A stretch of DNA of 64,000 nucleotides from Arcobacter acticola (GTDB lineage Bacteria; Campylobacterota; Campylobacteria; Campylobacterales; Arcobacteraceae): positions 248,001-312,000 of the forward strand of contig NZ_CP042652.1 of NCBI RefSeq assembly GCF_013177675.1, read 5' to 3'. The notes beneath the pieces were generated by a model. The model was not told the origin of the DNA. It searched no databases and saw only the letters and a list, made by a program, of their open reading frames with translations. The first letter of the stretch is position 1. Each line of letters begins with the position of its first letter. Position numbers and translations under genes: made by a program. Positions 45,175 through 59,400 of this stretch are shown here, piece by piece.

Positions 45175-46410
45175 ATGAAAAAAATATTAGTAATAGGTTA
45201 TGTTTGGCCTGAACCAAACTCATCAGCAGCAGGTTCTCATATTATGTCAATAATGAGACTTTTTTTGAGCCAAAACTGGCAAGTAGAGTTTTGTACCCCT
45301 TGTTCAATTTCAGAACATATGATAGATTTACATCAAGAAGGAATTTCAAGTACTAGCATTGAATTAAATTCTGATACATTTGATACGTATATAAAAAACT
45401 ATAATCCAGATATTGTAATGTTTGATAGATTTATGATGGAAGAACAGTTTGGGCATAGAGTAGAGGATAATTGTCCACGTGCATTAAAAATATTAGATAC
45501 TGAAGATTTACAATGTTTAAGAAATGCAAGATATAGGGCATTAAAAGAAAATAGAGAAATGTCAAAAGCAGATTTATTCTCAGATTTAACAAAAAGAGAA
45601 ATTGCAGCAATTCTAAGATGTGATATTTCATTAATAATTTCATCATATGAAATGAATCTTTTAATTGATACTTTTAAAATAGATAAATCAATACTTCATT
45701 ACTTACCTTTTATGGTAGATTTAGAAAAATATCCAAAACAAAACAAACCTTTTGATCAAAGAGAACATTTTATGACAATAGGAAACTTCCGTCATGCTCC
45801 AAATTGGGATGTAGTTTTGTATTTACAAAAGATTTGGCCACTTATTAGAAAAGAACTCCCAAGAGCTCAATTACATATATATGGTTCATACCCACCACCA
45901 AAAGCAACAGCATTAAATAATCCAAAAACAGGTTTTTTAATAAAAGGTTGGGTTCAAAATGCCCATACTGTAATGGAAGAATCAAGATTATGTCTAGCGC
46001 CAATAAGATTTGGCGCAGGTATAAAGGGAAAGTTATTAGATGCAATGATTACACAAACACCAAGTATAACAACAACAATTGGAGCTGAGGGCATGTGTAC
46101 TGATATAGAACAATGGCCTGGTGTAATTACAGATGATATGGAGGAATTTGCAAAAAATGCAATCTCCTTATATAAAGATGAAGATAAATGGATTGAGAAA
46201 CAAAAAAATTGTAAGAACTTAATAGAATCAATATATGATAGTAAAATCCTAGGAAAAGAATTAATTTCTAAAATATTAGAAGTTGAACAAAATATTGAAT
46301 CACATAGATTGGAAAATTTTACAGGTGCAATGTTAAAACATCATACAATGACAAGCACAAAATATATGTCACAGTGGATTGCAGCAAAAAATATGAATAA
46401 AAACATCTAA
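45175..46410 (+). CDS. GT4-like glycosyltransferase
   Basis: A 411-residue GT-B-type glycosyltransferase. ILVIGYVWPEPNSSAAGSHI opens the N-terminal Rossmann domain; the C-terminal domain has MTIGNFRHAPNWDVVLYL, LHIYGSYPPPKA, GWVQNAHTVMEESRLCLAPIRFGAGIKGKLLDAM (donor-binding Glu loop) and TTIGAEGMC. The acceptor and sugar are unknown. A single gene, divergent from the ABC operon and upstream of the rRNA operon. Confidence 0.85.
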   Translation: MKKILVIGYVWPEPNSSAAGSHIMSIMRLFLSQNWQVEFCTPCSISEHMIDLHQEGISSTSIELNSDTFDTYIKNYNPDIVMFDRFMMEEQFGHRVEDNCPRALKILDTEDLQCLRNARYRALKENREMSKADLFSDLTKREIAAILRCDISLIISSYEMNLLIDTFKIDKSILHYLPFMVDLEKYPKQNKPFDQREHFMTIGNFRHAPNWDVVLYLQKIWPLIRKELPRAQLHIYGSYPPPKATALNNPKTGFLIKGWVQNAHTVMEESRLCLAPIRFGAGIKGKLLDAMITQTPSITTTIGAEGMCTDIEQWPGVITDDMEEFAKNAISLYKDEDKWIEKQKNCKNLIESIYDSKILGKELISKILEVEQNIESHRLENFTGAMLKHHTMTSTKYMSQWIAAKNMNKNI

Positions 46411-46529
46411 AAAGTAACAAAAAAATAAGAAAAAAACAAACAATTCTCCCCAAGACCCAATAAAAATAAAGTAAAAAAGAATAAAACAGTAAAAAATTGA
46501 AGAAATTGTAAAATTTGTACAAAAATCTC

Positions 46530-46558
46530 TTGACAAACCCATAGGAATCTATTATAAT
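46530..46558 (+). promoter_or_regulatory. rRNA operon promoter
   Basis: TTGACA (46530-46535), 17-base spacer, TATAAT (46553-46558), then TCCCGTCCA. It shares the -35, spacing, -10 and almost all of the discriminator with the tRNA promoter at 41413. I see one such promoter only. Confidence 0.9.
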
Positions 46559-46654
46559 TCCCGTCCAATTTGACTGGAACGCATCAAACGAAAGTGTGAT
46601 GGTAACGAGATAGTTTGAATGTGATGATCTTTAAAATAAATTATAACGTTTATA

Positions 46655-46683
46655 AAGTAATCTTTGTAAACCGAATATGTAAT
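46655..46683 (+). other. 5' arm of the 16S rRNA processing stem
   Basis: The segment around GTAATCTTTGTAAACCGAAT pairs with ATTCGGTTTATAAAGATTAT at about 48438-48457 on the other side of 16S, giving about 20 pairs with one G-T. This is the expected RNase III substrate releasing pre-16S rRNA. Confidence 0.75.
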
Positions 46684-46851
46684 TCTTGTTGTTTAAATCT
46701 GTCAATTTATTCAGATTAAAAATAAGAATAATGTTAAATATATAAAACAAGAAAAGTATGGTAAAACATATTAAACTTGTCTATTAACTTATGAGTGATA
46801 ATTTTGTAATTAGTAAAATAATACAGAAGAAGTCAAGTTCAAAAACTTCAA

Positions 46852-48368
<1,517 letters not shown>

Positions 48369-48472
48369 CAGAGATAAGAGATCAGATTCGTTTCTGATTT
48401 CAAATATCAAATAAAGAAAATGGCAAAGATTTTATATATTCGGTTTATAAAGATTATTTAAATAGGTAGTAG

Positions 48473-48549
48473 GGGCCTATAGCTCAGCTGGCTAGAGCGC
48501 TCGACTGATAATCGTGAGGTCCCAGGTTCAAGTCCTGGTAGGCCCACCA
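48473..48549 (+). tRNA. tRNA-Ile(GAT)
   Basis: A 77-base cloverleaf in the 16S-23S spacer: acceptor GGGCCTA/TAGGCCC, anticodon GAT in loop CTGATAA, encoded ACCA. Standard spacer tRNA. Confidence 0.97.
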
Positions 48550-48644
48550 TGATAATCTTATAATGTTGAATGTTAAATTTTAAATGTTGAATTAATTTTT
48601 TTAATTCAAAATTCAGAATTTAGAATTCAAAATTATTAGTCCCA

Positions 48645-48720
48645 GGGGAATTAGCTCAGCTGGGAGAGCGCCTGCTTTGCACGCAGGAGGTCAGCGGTTC
48701 GATCCCGCTATTCTCCACCA
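48645..48720 (+). tRNA. tRNA-Ala(TGC)
   Basis: A 76-base cloverleaf: acceptor GGGGAAT/ATTCTCC with one G-T, anticodon TGC in loop TTTGCAC, encoded ACCA. Second spacer tRNA; between it and tRNA-Ile lies an AATTCAAAATTC-type repeat. Confidence 0.97.
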
Positions 48721-49145
48721 CCTATTTTAGAGTTCAGTAATCAGAGTTCAGTGCTCAGAAGATAGAATTTAAAGTTCAGTTATAATAATTTAGCTTGAGA
48801 GTAAAATTAAATATAAGTTCAAATTAGTTTGAATTTATATTTGATTTTCGAATCAAAACTTTTAGAGAAATCTAAAATGATATTTAAAAATATAATGTTA
48901 AAGTCTTTAATTTTTTCGTTTAATTTACGTTCGAAAGAACATAATTTAAAAACAAAAATTTAATTATCTAAAAATTGTTACCTTGAAAAAACTTGTTTTT
49001 TTAAGATAATTTGAAATAGATAGAACACAACTAATTTTATTAAGATGTAAGAGTTGATGATTAGATTCATTAATTTAAATATGTTTAATAAGATAGTAGC
49101 CAAAGAATAATTATCAAAAATGCGACAGAATTTAATTCTGTTTAT
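48721..49145 (+). other. 16S-23S spacer after tRNA-Ala
   Basis: A 425-bp gene-free, A/T-rich spacer. It starts with degenerate repeats of the type AGTTCAGTGCTCAG (48727-48780) and ends with the 5' arm of the 23S processing stem (about 49079-49109), which pairs with 52103-52132. No further RNA gene is seen. Confidence 0.7.
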
Positions 49146-52099
<2,954 letters not shown>

Positions 52100-52102
52100 T
52101 AT

Positions 52103-52132
52103 ATTCTTTGGTTTACTATCTTATTAAATATA
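52103..52132 (+). other. 3' arm of the 23S processing stem
   Basis: ATTCTTTGGTTTACTATC and the following TTATTAAATAT pair with ATATGTTTAATAAG-ATAGTAGCCAAAGAAT at 49079-49108 with few mismatches, forming the RNase III stem that releases pre-23S rRNA. Confidence 0.75.
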
Positions 52133-52280
52133 TGAGAAACGTTATTAAAAGTGAACTGCTTCACTTTTATAGTTTCGGAACCGTAGCTTTTATGGTTATG
52201 CATAAGCGCAGGATATATTTAATAAACAAATTGTGTTTATTTTAAGACTTTAACATTATTTTTTCTTAACTCTAGTATAG

Positions 52281-52367
52281 AGTTGAGTGTTAAGTATAAT
52301 TTACTTAATTTGGGTTTTAATTCAAAATTCAAAATTAAGCATTCAAAATTAAATTTAACACTCAACT
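52281..52367 (+). repeat. inverted repeat before 5S enclosing AATTCAAAATTC repeats
   Basis: GTTGAGTGTTAA (from 52281) and TTAACACTCAAC (about 52356-52367) are perfect 12-bp arms directly before the 5S gene. The loop holds three copies of an ATTCAAAATT-type motif. It may be a processing hairpin. Confidence 0.55.
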
Positions 52368-52486
52368 TTGCTGGTGGCTATAGAGAAGTGGAAATACCCA
52401 GTCCCATTCCGAACCTGGAAGTCAAGCACTTCATCGCCGATAATACTGCCGGGTCCCCTGGTGGAAACGTAGGCCGCTGCCAGCTC
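52368..52486 (+). rRNA. 5S ribosomal RNA
   Basis: About 119 bases. Terminal stem GCTGG/CCAGC, the loop C block CCCATTCCGAACCTGGAAGTCAAGC and the loop E/D region GCCGATAATACTGC are typical. Frames read across it are not genes. Confidence 0.93.
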
Positions 52487-52900
52487 TTGAGTTTATTAAT
52501 CAAAGCTTTTACTTATTCATACTTTAAAAAGTATTTTTAGGTAGAAGCTTTTTTTTTAGTTTGTTTTTTTGGGTTTTATCTTTTTTGGCTTGACTTTCTG
52601 AGCACTGAACTCTGAGCACTGAATTCTGAGCACTGAATTCTGGTTTTTTACTTAGCGCTTAATACTTAGCATCAATTTTTAATACACTAATAGACCAATA
52701 TACCAATTACAAATATACAAATCCTCTTTTCCATTCATAATTCACAATTAATCATTCAAAATTAATAATCCTCTATATTTCTATTATACGGGCTTTTTCT
52801 ATTTTACTTAGTCTTGGTATGGGGTTTGTTGTTTTTTTGCTTTCTAGAAGAGGTTTTTTAGGTGTGAATTAACTTATCTTTATTATATTAATCTAAATAA
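52487..52900. other. gene-free region after the rRNA operon
   Basis: These 414 bp contain the operon terminator, three near-copies of GAGCACTGAATTCT (about 52599-52642), and several AATTCACAATTAATC-type words. The repeats are inverted relative to those in the 16S-23S spacer. I see no gene, RNA or CRISPR-like regular spacing. Confidence 0.65.
52503..52557 (+). terminator. rRNA operon terminator
   Basis: AAGCTTTTAC (about 52503-52512) pairs with GTAGAAGCTT (52541-52550), followed by a run of T. It lies about 15 bases after 5S. Confidence 0.8.
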
Positions 52901-53796
52901 TCATTCTAGAAGATTTTCACTTGGTTTACCTATATAAAAGCCTTGTAAAAAATCAATTCCTATTTCTTTACTAATTAAATAGCTTGCTTCGTTATAAACA
53001 AATTCTGCAATAGTTTTTGAACCTATTTTTTTTGCAAAATCTACAATAGTTTCAACAATAATTTTATTCTTTTTGTTATTTTCCATTCCTTTTATTAATG
53101 AACCATCTATTTTTATATAATCTATATTTAATTTAATATATGTTCAAAATTAGAATAACCAGTTCCAAAGTCATCTACAGCAATCTTGGAACCAATTTCT
53201 TTTATTCTTTTAGTAAAATTTCGAACTTCTTGATAGTTTTCAATTTCTTCTGATTCTAAAATCTCAAAAGTAATTCTTGAAGCAGTTTTTGTTTCAATGA
53301 TTGTTTTAATAATTTCATTTACGATATTTGTATCTTTTATATCATCGATTGATAAGTTAATAGAAAAGTTTTCTTTTCTATCTTTAAAAGTATTACATGC
53401 TTGATGAAGTACTTCTCTTGTGATATATGGATATAATTTTGTTTTCTTTGAAATCTCTAAAAATTCTATTGGTGGAATAATTTCACCTTCTTTAGTCAGC
53501 ATTCTTACTAATGTTTCATATTTATAAATTTTGCCAGTTCTTTGATCTAAGATAGGTTGATAATGACAAATAATTCTTTTATCATTTAATGCCTCTCTTA
53601 TGGCTGTTGCCATTGCAATATTTTGCTTATACTTTTGTTCTATATTTCCATCTTCTTTATATGTAGATATTTTTATTTTTTGCTCTTTTGCATAGTGAAC
53701 TGCAATATCTGCTTTTGTTAATAAATTGTATTTAACTTTTGCAATTCCTGCTGAAAATGCAATTTGTATTTTCTCTTCTTCTATATAAAATATCTC
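52901..53796 (-). pseudogene. GGDEF-EAL protein fragment, IS-truncated and frameshifted
   Basis: Reading from the IS edge: the tail of a degenerate GGDEF domain (IAFSAGIAKVKYNLLTKADIAVHYAKEQK) and an EAL domain (YQPILDQRTGKIYKYETLVRM, DDFGTGYSNFEHI, DYIKIDGSLIKG, LQGFYIGKPSENLL). The 5' part is cut by the IS1634-type element. One base is missing near 53132-53134 (AAA where AAAA is needed), which breaks the frame after FEHIL. The EAL motif itself reads ETL. The product would have acted on c-di-GMP; now non-functional. Confidence 0.88.
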
Positions 53797-55553
53797 CTGA
53801 CTTTCTCATATGGACACACACTTTTTAACTATTTTTAATTGCATTATAAACTTGTTGTTGAATTTCATCAAATTTCAAGTAGACTAATTTTCCATTTGTT
53901 CTAAGTGCAAACATATGTTTAATTATATCTCTTAAAAGTTTTTGTGAGAATTTAAATTTAATATTATTTTCTTTAAGTTTTGAATCAAACTCTTTATAAA
54001 TTGAGTATGATACAAATGAAATAAGAATATGAGCCTTTATTCTGGTTTCTAGCCTATGGTATATGGGTCTGATTTTAAGATCAGTTTTTGATATTCTAAA
54101 TGCTTGTTCTACTGCATATTGATTATTATAGTGTTCTATAATTTCACTTGGTGTTAGTGTAAAATCATTTGTAATAAAACCTTTTATACCATCTAATTTT
54201 GAATCATTATCAACTTTTTGATTATTGATATTAAAAGTGATATCACATTTATGATCATCGATGTTAAGATATTTAGCATAGTATGATAGTTTTAAATCTT
54301 TTTTTGTGATAGATTTTGAGAATTCAATTTTTTTCTTTAATCTTTCAAGTGCTTTATCTCTATTATGTTTATCTTTCTTAGCTCTTGCCGTTGAATATGA
54401 AAGAACTAACCTTTGATTGATATTTATGGATTGTTTATTGTCATTCTCATCAGTATATGGTATATCTTTATTAAATTTAAGTGTATGAGTTACTCCATCA
54501 TTTAAAAATATCAAGTTTGATATTTGCTCTTTTAAATCATTTGATATATTTTTTATTTTGGCTGCAAGGATATATTTATATCCATTATTTTCAAGATATA
54601 CTAGATTATTATTGTTTAGCATTCCTCTATCAGCTACAACTACAGGTTTATTTTTTAATTGAAATTTATTTTGAAACTTTTTAAGTACATCAACTAAAGT
54701 ATGTCCCTCATATTTATTACCCTCATAAACCTCAAAGCTTAATGGATATCCTTGTAGTGTTGTAAACAATCCCAGTTGTATCTGAGGACGTGCTAATTTA
54801 CCCTCTTTACTAAATCCAATACGTCTAAGATCGTCTTCACTCTCAGATTCAAAGTACAGGGTTGTAACATCATAAAATGTAAATGCAATAGTTTGGTTCA
54901 TTTTTGCATAAGTATGATCAAATACACATTTTTCAATTTGTAGTTTTAAATTCTCTTCATAAAGTGTATCTAAAAATCTATAGATAGCATTTTTATCTAC
55001 ACTCTCTTTTTTAAAATATTCAAGATAATCAATCAAATATAATTTACTACCAGGATACAGTAATCTTGATACAACAAGATTTTTAAACATCTGAAGTCTT
55101 TTACAATCCAAATCTACACTAGAACATCCCAATCGTTCAAATAATTTTCCATAGATTAATTCATCACCTATTGGTATTAAATCATTATTTCCAAGTTCTA
55201 TGAATATTAACTCTTCATTTTTATTTTCATCAAATAAAGTAGGATACATTTGTTGACGCAGTTCTTCTAAACGTTTATTTGCAACATCTAAATAAATTTG
55301 TAAATCTAAATCATTTTTTACACAAGCAATAGTTTCTATAACCTTATATTTCCTATGAACTCTATCGATAATCTGAATACTGATTGTTCCACTACTATTT
55401 TTCTTCTGTCTAATATGTAAACTCATACTAAAATTGTAGCAGGTTTTAGACTATAGGACACACACTTTTATGAATTTTATAGTCTATAAAGCCCTTTAAT
55501 AAGGGATATCACTTTTAGAAAAATTGATTTTTGATAAAAATGAGAAAGTCAGG
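53796..55553 (-). mobile_element. IS1634-type element, copy B
   Basis: 1758 bp, same 14-bp ends (CCTGACTTTCTCAT) and same transposase as copy A, opposite orientation. The left flank is a truncated GGDEF-EAL gene; the right flank is the end of the cas6-like gene. The flanks (ATATCT and AGAGTA) show no direct repeat, so this copy marks a rearrangement joint rather than a simple insertion. Confidence 0.92.
53825..55426 (-). CDS. IS1634-family transposase (copy B)
   Basis: A 533-residue DDE transposase identical to the one at 20177-21778 (FYDVTTLYFESE, VVADRGML, AVEQAFRISK). Frame intact. TACAAT lies six bases before its ATG, as in copy A. Confidence 0.92.
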   Translation of the reverse strand: MSLHIRQKKNSSGTISIQIIDRVHRKYKVIETIACVKNDLDLQIYLDVANKRLEELRQQMYPTLFDENKNEELIFIELGNNDLIPIGDELIYGKLFERLGCSSVDLDCKRLQMFKNLVVSRLLYPGSKLYLIDYLEYFKKESVDKNAIYRFLDTLYEENLKLQIEKCVFDHTYAKMNQTIAFTFYDVTTLYFESESEDDLRRIGFSKEGKLARPQIQLGLFTTLQGYPLSFEVYEGNKYEGHTLVDVLKKFQNKFQLKNKPVVVADRGMLNNNNLVYLENNGYKYILAAKIKNISNDLKEQISNLIFLNDGVTHTLKFNKDIPYTDENDNKQSININQRLVLSYSTARAKKDKHNRDKALERLKKKIEFSKSITKKDLKLSYYAKYLNIDDHKCDITFNINNQKVDNDSKLDGIKGFITNDFTLTPSEIIEHYNNQYAVEQAFRISKTDLKIRPIYHRLETRIKAHILISFVSYSIYKEFDSKLKENNIKFKFSQKLLRDIIKHMFALRTNGKLVYLKFDEIQQQVYNAIKNS

Positions 55554-55572
55554 AGAGTAATTCTCTGTTTTA

Positions 55573-56310
55573 TTAAGCTCCTCTACCTAAACAAAACCCT
55601 CCACCAAAACTACTTTTTTCTCCAAGTCCAACTCCTAATGATAAGAATGCTAACTTTTGAGATAAGTCATCTTTTTTTGGAACAATTTTAAATTTATTAC
55701 CTATTAATCTAACTAATTTTTCTTTTTGATTTCTTACTGTTTTAAAATATATTGATTGAGGCTTTTGATTTTTGATTTCTATTTTATCAATAAAATTATC
55801 CATAATATCTCTATCGTCAGGATAAAATAGTTTTAATTTTTTCTCTAAATTTTTTTGAAGTTGATTTTGTAATATTTCAATATCACCATTATAATCCATA
55901 GACCAATAAAGTTGTCTTCCATTATCATCTTTTCTTTCAGATACAATTACAGGCGTTGCACTATAAAGTTCTTTAATAAAAAATTGATCAATTTCTTTTT
56001 TTATAGCTGATAAAACTATTAAAAAACTATTATTCATATTTAAAATAAGAGCTTTTTCTAACTCAGTAATAAACTCTTCATCTATACTTCTTATAACAAA
56101 TTCATAAATATTATTTTGTTTATAAATCTTGTCATTTTCTGTTGGATAAAAATTTCCAAAACAGTAGTTTTTTATTGAAGTATCTTTATTTTTGTAAATT
56201 TCATTTTGATATATAGAATAATTTAAATATTTTGATAGGACATCAAAACTATTTTTTAACTCTATATTTGTTTTTAAATATGCCTTGCATTTAAGTTCGA
56301 ATATTTTCAT
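55573..56310 (-). CDS. cas6: Cas6-like CRISPR RNA endoribonuclease
   Basis: A 245-residue protein with the Cas6 plan: an N-terminal ferredoxin-like fold (MKIFELKCKAYLKTNIELKNSFDVLSKYL, YEFVIRSIDEEFITELEKAL) and a C-terminal glycine-rich loop LGVGLGEKSSFGGGFCLG that binds crRNA repeats. Cas6 cuts pre-crRNA. Here it stands alone: no array, cas1/cas2 or effector gene is in the window, and copy B of the IS lies 19 bp past its stop. Its promoter carries the tandem 11-bp box. The family call rests on the C-terminal loop and general plan. Confidence 0.75.
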   Translation of the reverse strand: MKIFELKCKAYLKTNIELKNSFDVLSKYLNYSIYQNEIYKNKDTSIKNYCFGNFYPTENDKIYKQNNIYEFVIRSIDEEFITELEKALILNMNNSFLIVLSAIKKEIDQFFIKELYSATPVIVSERKDDNGRQLYWSMDYNGDIEILQNQLQKNLEKKLKLFYPDDRDIMDNFIDKIEIKNQKPQSIYFKTVRNQKEKLVRLIGNKFKIVPKKDDLSQKLAFLSLGVGLGEKSSFGGGFCLGRGA

Positions 56311-56359
56311 TTGTAATCCCTAATCTAATAATCTTTTCTGCTTTTCCTAGATTATAAAA

Positions 56360-56391
56360 ATTGTATCTAACAAATGACTCTCAAATGACTC
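56360..56391 (-). promoter_or_regulatory. tandem 11-bp box and -10 element of cas6
   Basis: On the minus strand GAGTCATTTGA (56391-56381) is followed directly by GAGTCATTTG (56380-56371), then five bases, then TACAAT (56365-56360). The plus-strand box at 32556 has the same two units and the same distance to its -10. The A-rich flank before it (AAAAAAA) is shared too. Confidence 0.6.
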
Positions 56392-56419
56392 TTTTTTTGA
56401 TTTTACTAAATTTTAAATA

Positions 56420-59400
56420 TTAAACTAAAAGTTTTGCCTTTGCAAAATCTTTCTTCCCACTACCTAATCTTGGTACTTCATCTATAATTTTTATATTACT
56501 AGGAATCATTAGTTTATTCTCAAAAGAATTTAAAATTTTTTCTTTTAGTAGTGAAATATACTCTTCATTTACATGAGAAATCAATAGAATTATCTTCTCA
56601 CCTTTTTTATCATCCTCTATTGTAGTAATAATAAAATCAACTAAATTATTTTCTTCTAAATCTATTAATTTTGAAATTTTTTCTTCAATAATTCCTAGAC
56701 TTATCATCTCTCCTGCAAGTTTTGCAAATCTTGAATATCTATCTACAATTGTTAAAAATCCATCTTCATCAATTTTTCCCTTATCTCCTGTAATATAATA
56801 GATCTTAGAATTAATTATTTTTAGAACTTTTGATGTTTTTTCTTCATCATTTAAATAACCTTTCATAACTTGAATTCCTGAAATCAATATCATTCCTTCT
56901 TCATTTTCTTTTAATTCTTTAAATGTTTCAGGGTCTACTATTTTTATTGTAGTTCCAGGAATCGCCATTCCAACACTTCCTTTTTTTTGACCAACTTGAA
57001 CAGTATAATCAGGGGCTATTACATCGGGAAGATTACATGTTGCAACAGGTGAAGTTTCAGTTGTTCCAAAACCTTCTAAAATATCTTTCCCATATCTTTT
57101 TTTAAATTCAAGCCTTACATCTTCTCTTAATTTTTCAGCTCCTGAAACAGCTATTCTTAAACTTGAAAACATCAAAGGATGGATTTTCTGATTTTTTGCA
57201 TACAATCTATAAAAAGTTGAAGTTCCAAACATAATAGTTGCTTTATATTTAGATACTAATTTTGCTATTGCTAAACCATCTGTTGGATCGGGATGTGCTA
57301 CACATTTTATTCCTTCTATTAAAGGAAGATAAGTTGTAACAACTATACCAAAAGCATGAAATAAAGGAAGAGAACCTAACATAATATCTTCATCATTTAC
57401 ATTTATGATATTTGCTATTTGTTGGGCATTTCCTAGAATATTATCACCACTTAATTCTACACCTTTTGGTTTTCCTTCACTTCCTGAAGAAAATAAAATC
57501 AAGACAGTATCATCTTTGTTTGTTTTTGTTAGGTGAATAATTTTTAATAAAAAGCTAGGAAGAAACTTCACAGATAAAAATGTAAATAAACTTTTTCTTT
57601 TGGAAATCTTAGGTTTTAAATCTTCAAGATAATTAAGCTCCAGCATATGAAAAACTTCTTCTAAAATTATTCCTTTTAATTCAAGTTTTTCTACAAACTT
57701 TTTTGATGTGATTAATGTTTTTATTTTTGCTTCATTTATAGATTGTTTTATTGATTCTATTTCGCTAGTATAGTTTAAATTTACAGCTGTTTTTCCCATC
57801 AATAATAAAGAATAGTTTATAAACGCACCAGCAGCAGTTGAAGGTAATAATAGTCCTACATTTTGTGTTTTAATTTCACTTTTTAGTAAATCTTTAAATA
57901 AAATAGAAGCTGTTAAGAACTTCTCTGCACTTAATTCTAAGCCTGTTGAATCAGCAAAAATCAAATCATTTGAAACTTCTTTTAATCTATCAAATATTGT
58001 TTCATTTAAAGGACTTAAGTTTTTTATATGCTCTTGCCAAGATTTAGTTGATAAATCTATAATTTCTTGTTTTATACTTACAATATTTGCTTTTTCTTTT
58101 TTCATTAATTTTGAAAAAGATATTGTAACACTAGAAGTTTTTTTTGATTTTTTAAACTTTTTATTAGCTCTACTAAACATAGATTCCCAAAGGCCTCTAA
58201 TATAAAAAGGAATAACCCTTACATCACTAGTGGTTAATTCTAATACTTTCTCAAAGCCTTTTTTAAACTCTCCTAAATGTCCATTTCTTGTGATATTTCC
58301 TTCAGGGAAAAGTACTATCATATTTCCAGCATCTAACTCTTTTGCAATCATTTGTATTGTTGTTTTACTAGAAGCGTTTGATATGGGAATTGCTTTAAAC
58401 ATTTTAAAAAGCCACTTTATATACCATTTACCATAAATAGTTTTATCCATTACAAACTTCACTTCTCTTGGAACTGCCATTAAAACAATAGCCCAATCAA
58501 TCCATGAAACATGATTTCCTAAAAGTAAAACACCTCCTGATGCTGGAATATTTTTCACCCCATCAACTTCAAGTTTATATTTCAAGCCTACAATTGTTTT
58601 TAAAAACAATAAAAGTAAAGATTGTGGTAATTTATAAACCGTATAAACAGTACCAATTATAGTAATTAATAAAATCAAATAAACAGTATTTAAAGGATTT
58701 AAATCATAATAAGAAACGATAGTCGTCATACTTAACATTAAAAACATAAACAAAGAATTGTACCAGTTATTTCCTGCGAGTATTGTTCCTAATAGTTTTC
58801 TTTTAGAATTAAACTGTATTAATGCATTTAAAGGAACTACAAACATTCCCCCAAAAATTCCAAATAGTAAAAATGTAATTCCTAATAATAAAGGTGTTTG
58901 AACAATAGTTGAAATATAAAGTGTCAAAGACATACCAAAAGCAGCAAGTGGAATAGTTCCTATTTCAATATAATGTCTTGAAATTCTTGAATACAATACG
59001 GCACCAATAGCAATACCAATACCAGATGCTCCTATTATTGCATTTACTATAAATACATCTGTAATATTTAAATACATTTTCCCAAAAGATGGGAATACCG
59101 CCATTATAGACTGAGAAACTCCCCAAAATACTGATAAACCAATTACAGCTAAAAATATAACTTCATTTGATGAAATCATTTTTAAATTTTTAACTAATAA
59201 TTTTCCTTTAAATAACTCTTCTTTGTTTAAAGATAAGGAATTATTCTTCATATATGAAGTATTAATTCGTCTTAAAAATAAAAATGAAACAGCCATTTCT
59301 AAAAAAGCTACGGGCAAAATATAATAAGTTAAAGGTAAAATTGCATTTAATAACTCTTCTTTACTTGTTAATAGTTGAAGATTATTAAGCTTATAAAAGC

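Larger units (their letters stand above)
46411..46851 (+). promoter_or_regulatory. rRNA operon control and leader region
   Basis: This 441-bp stretch has an A-rich low-complexity part (46411-46500), the rRNA promoter (46530-46558) and a leader of nearly 290 bases. The leader contains the 5' arm of the 16S processing stem (about 46655-46683). No gene is visible. Confidence 0.75.

Noticed and set aside
48721-49145. CRISPR-like repeats in the rRNA spacer
   Set aside because: The repeated words vary in length and sequence, and no constant spacer length exists.
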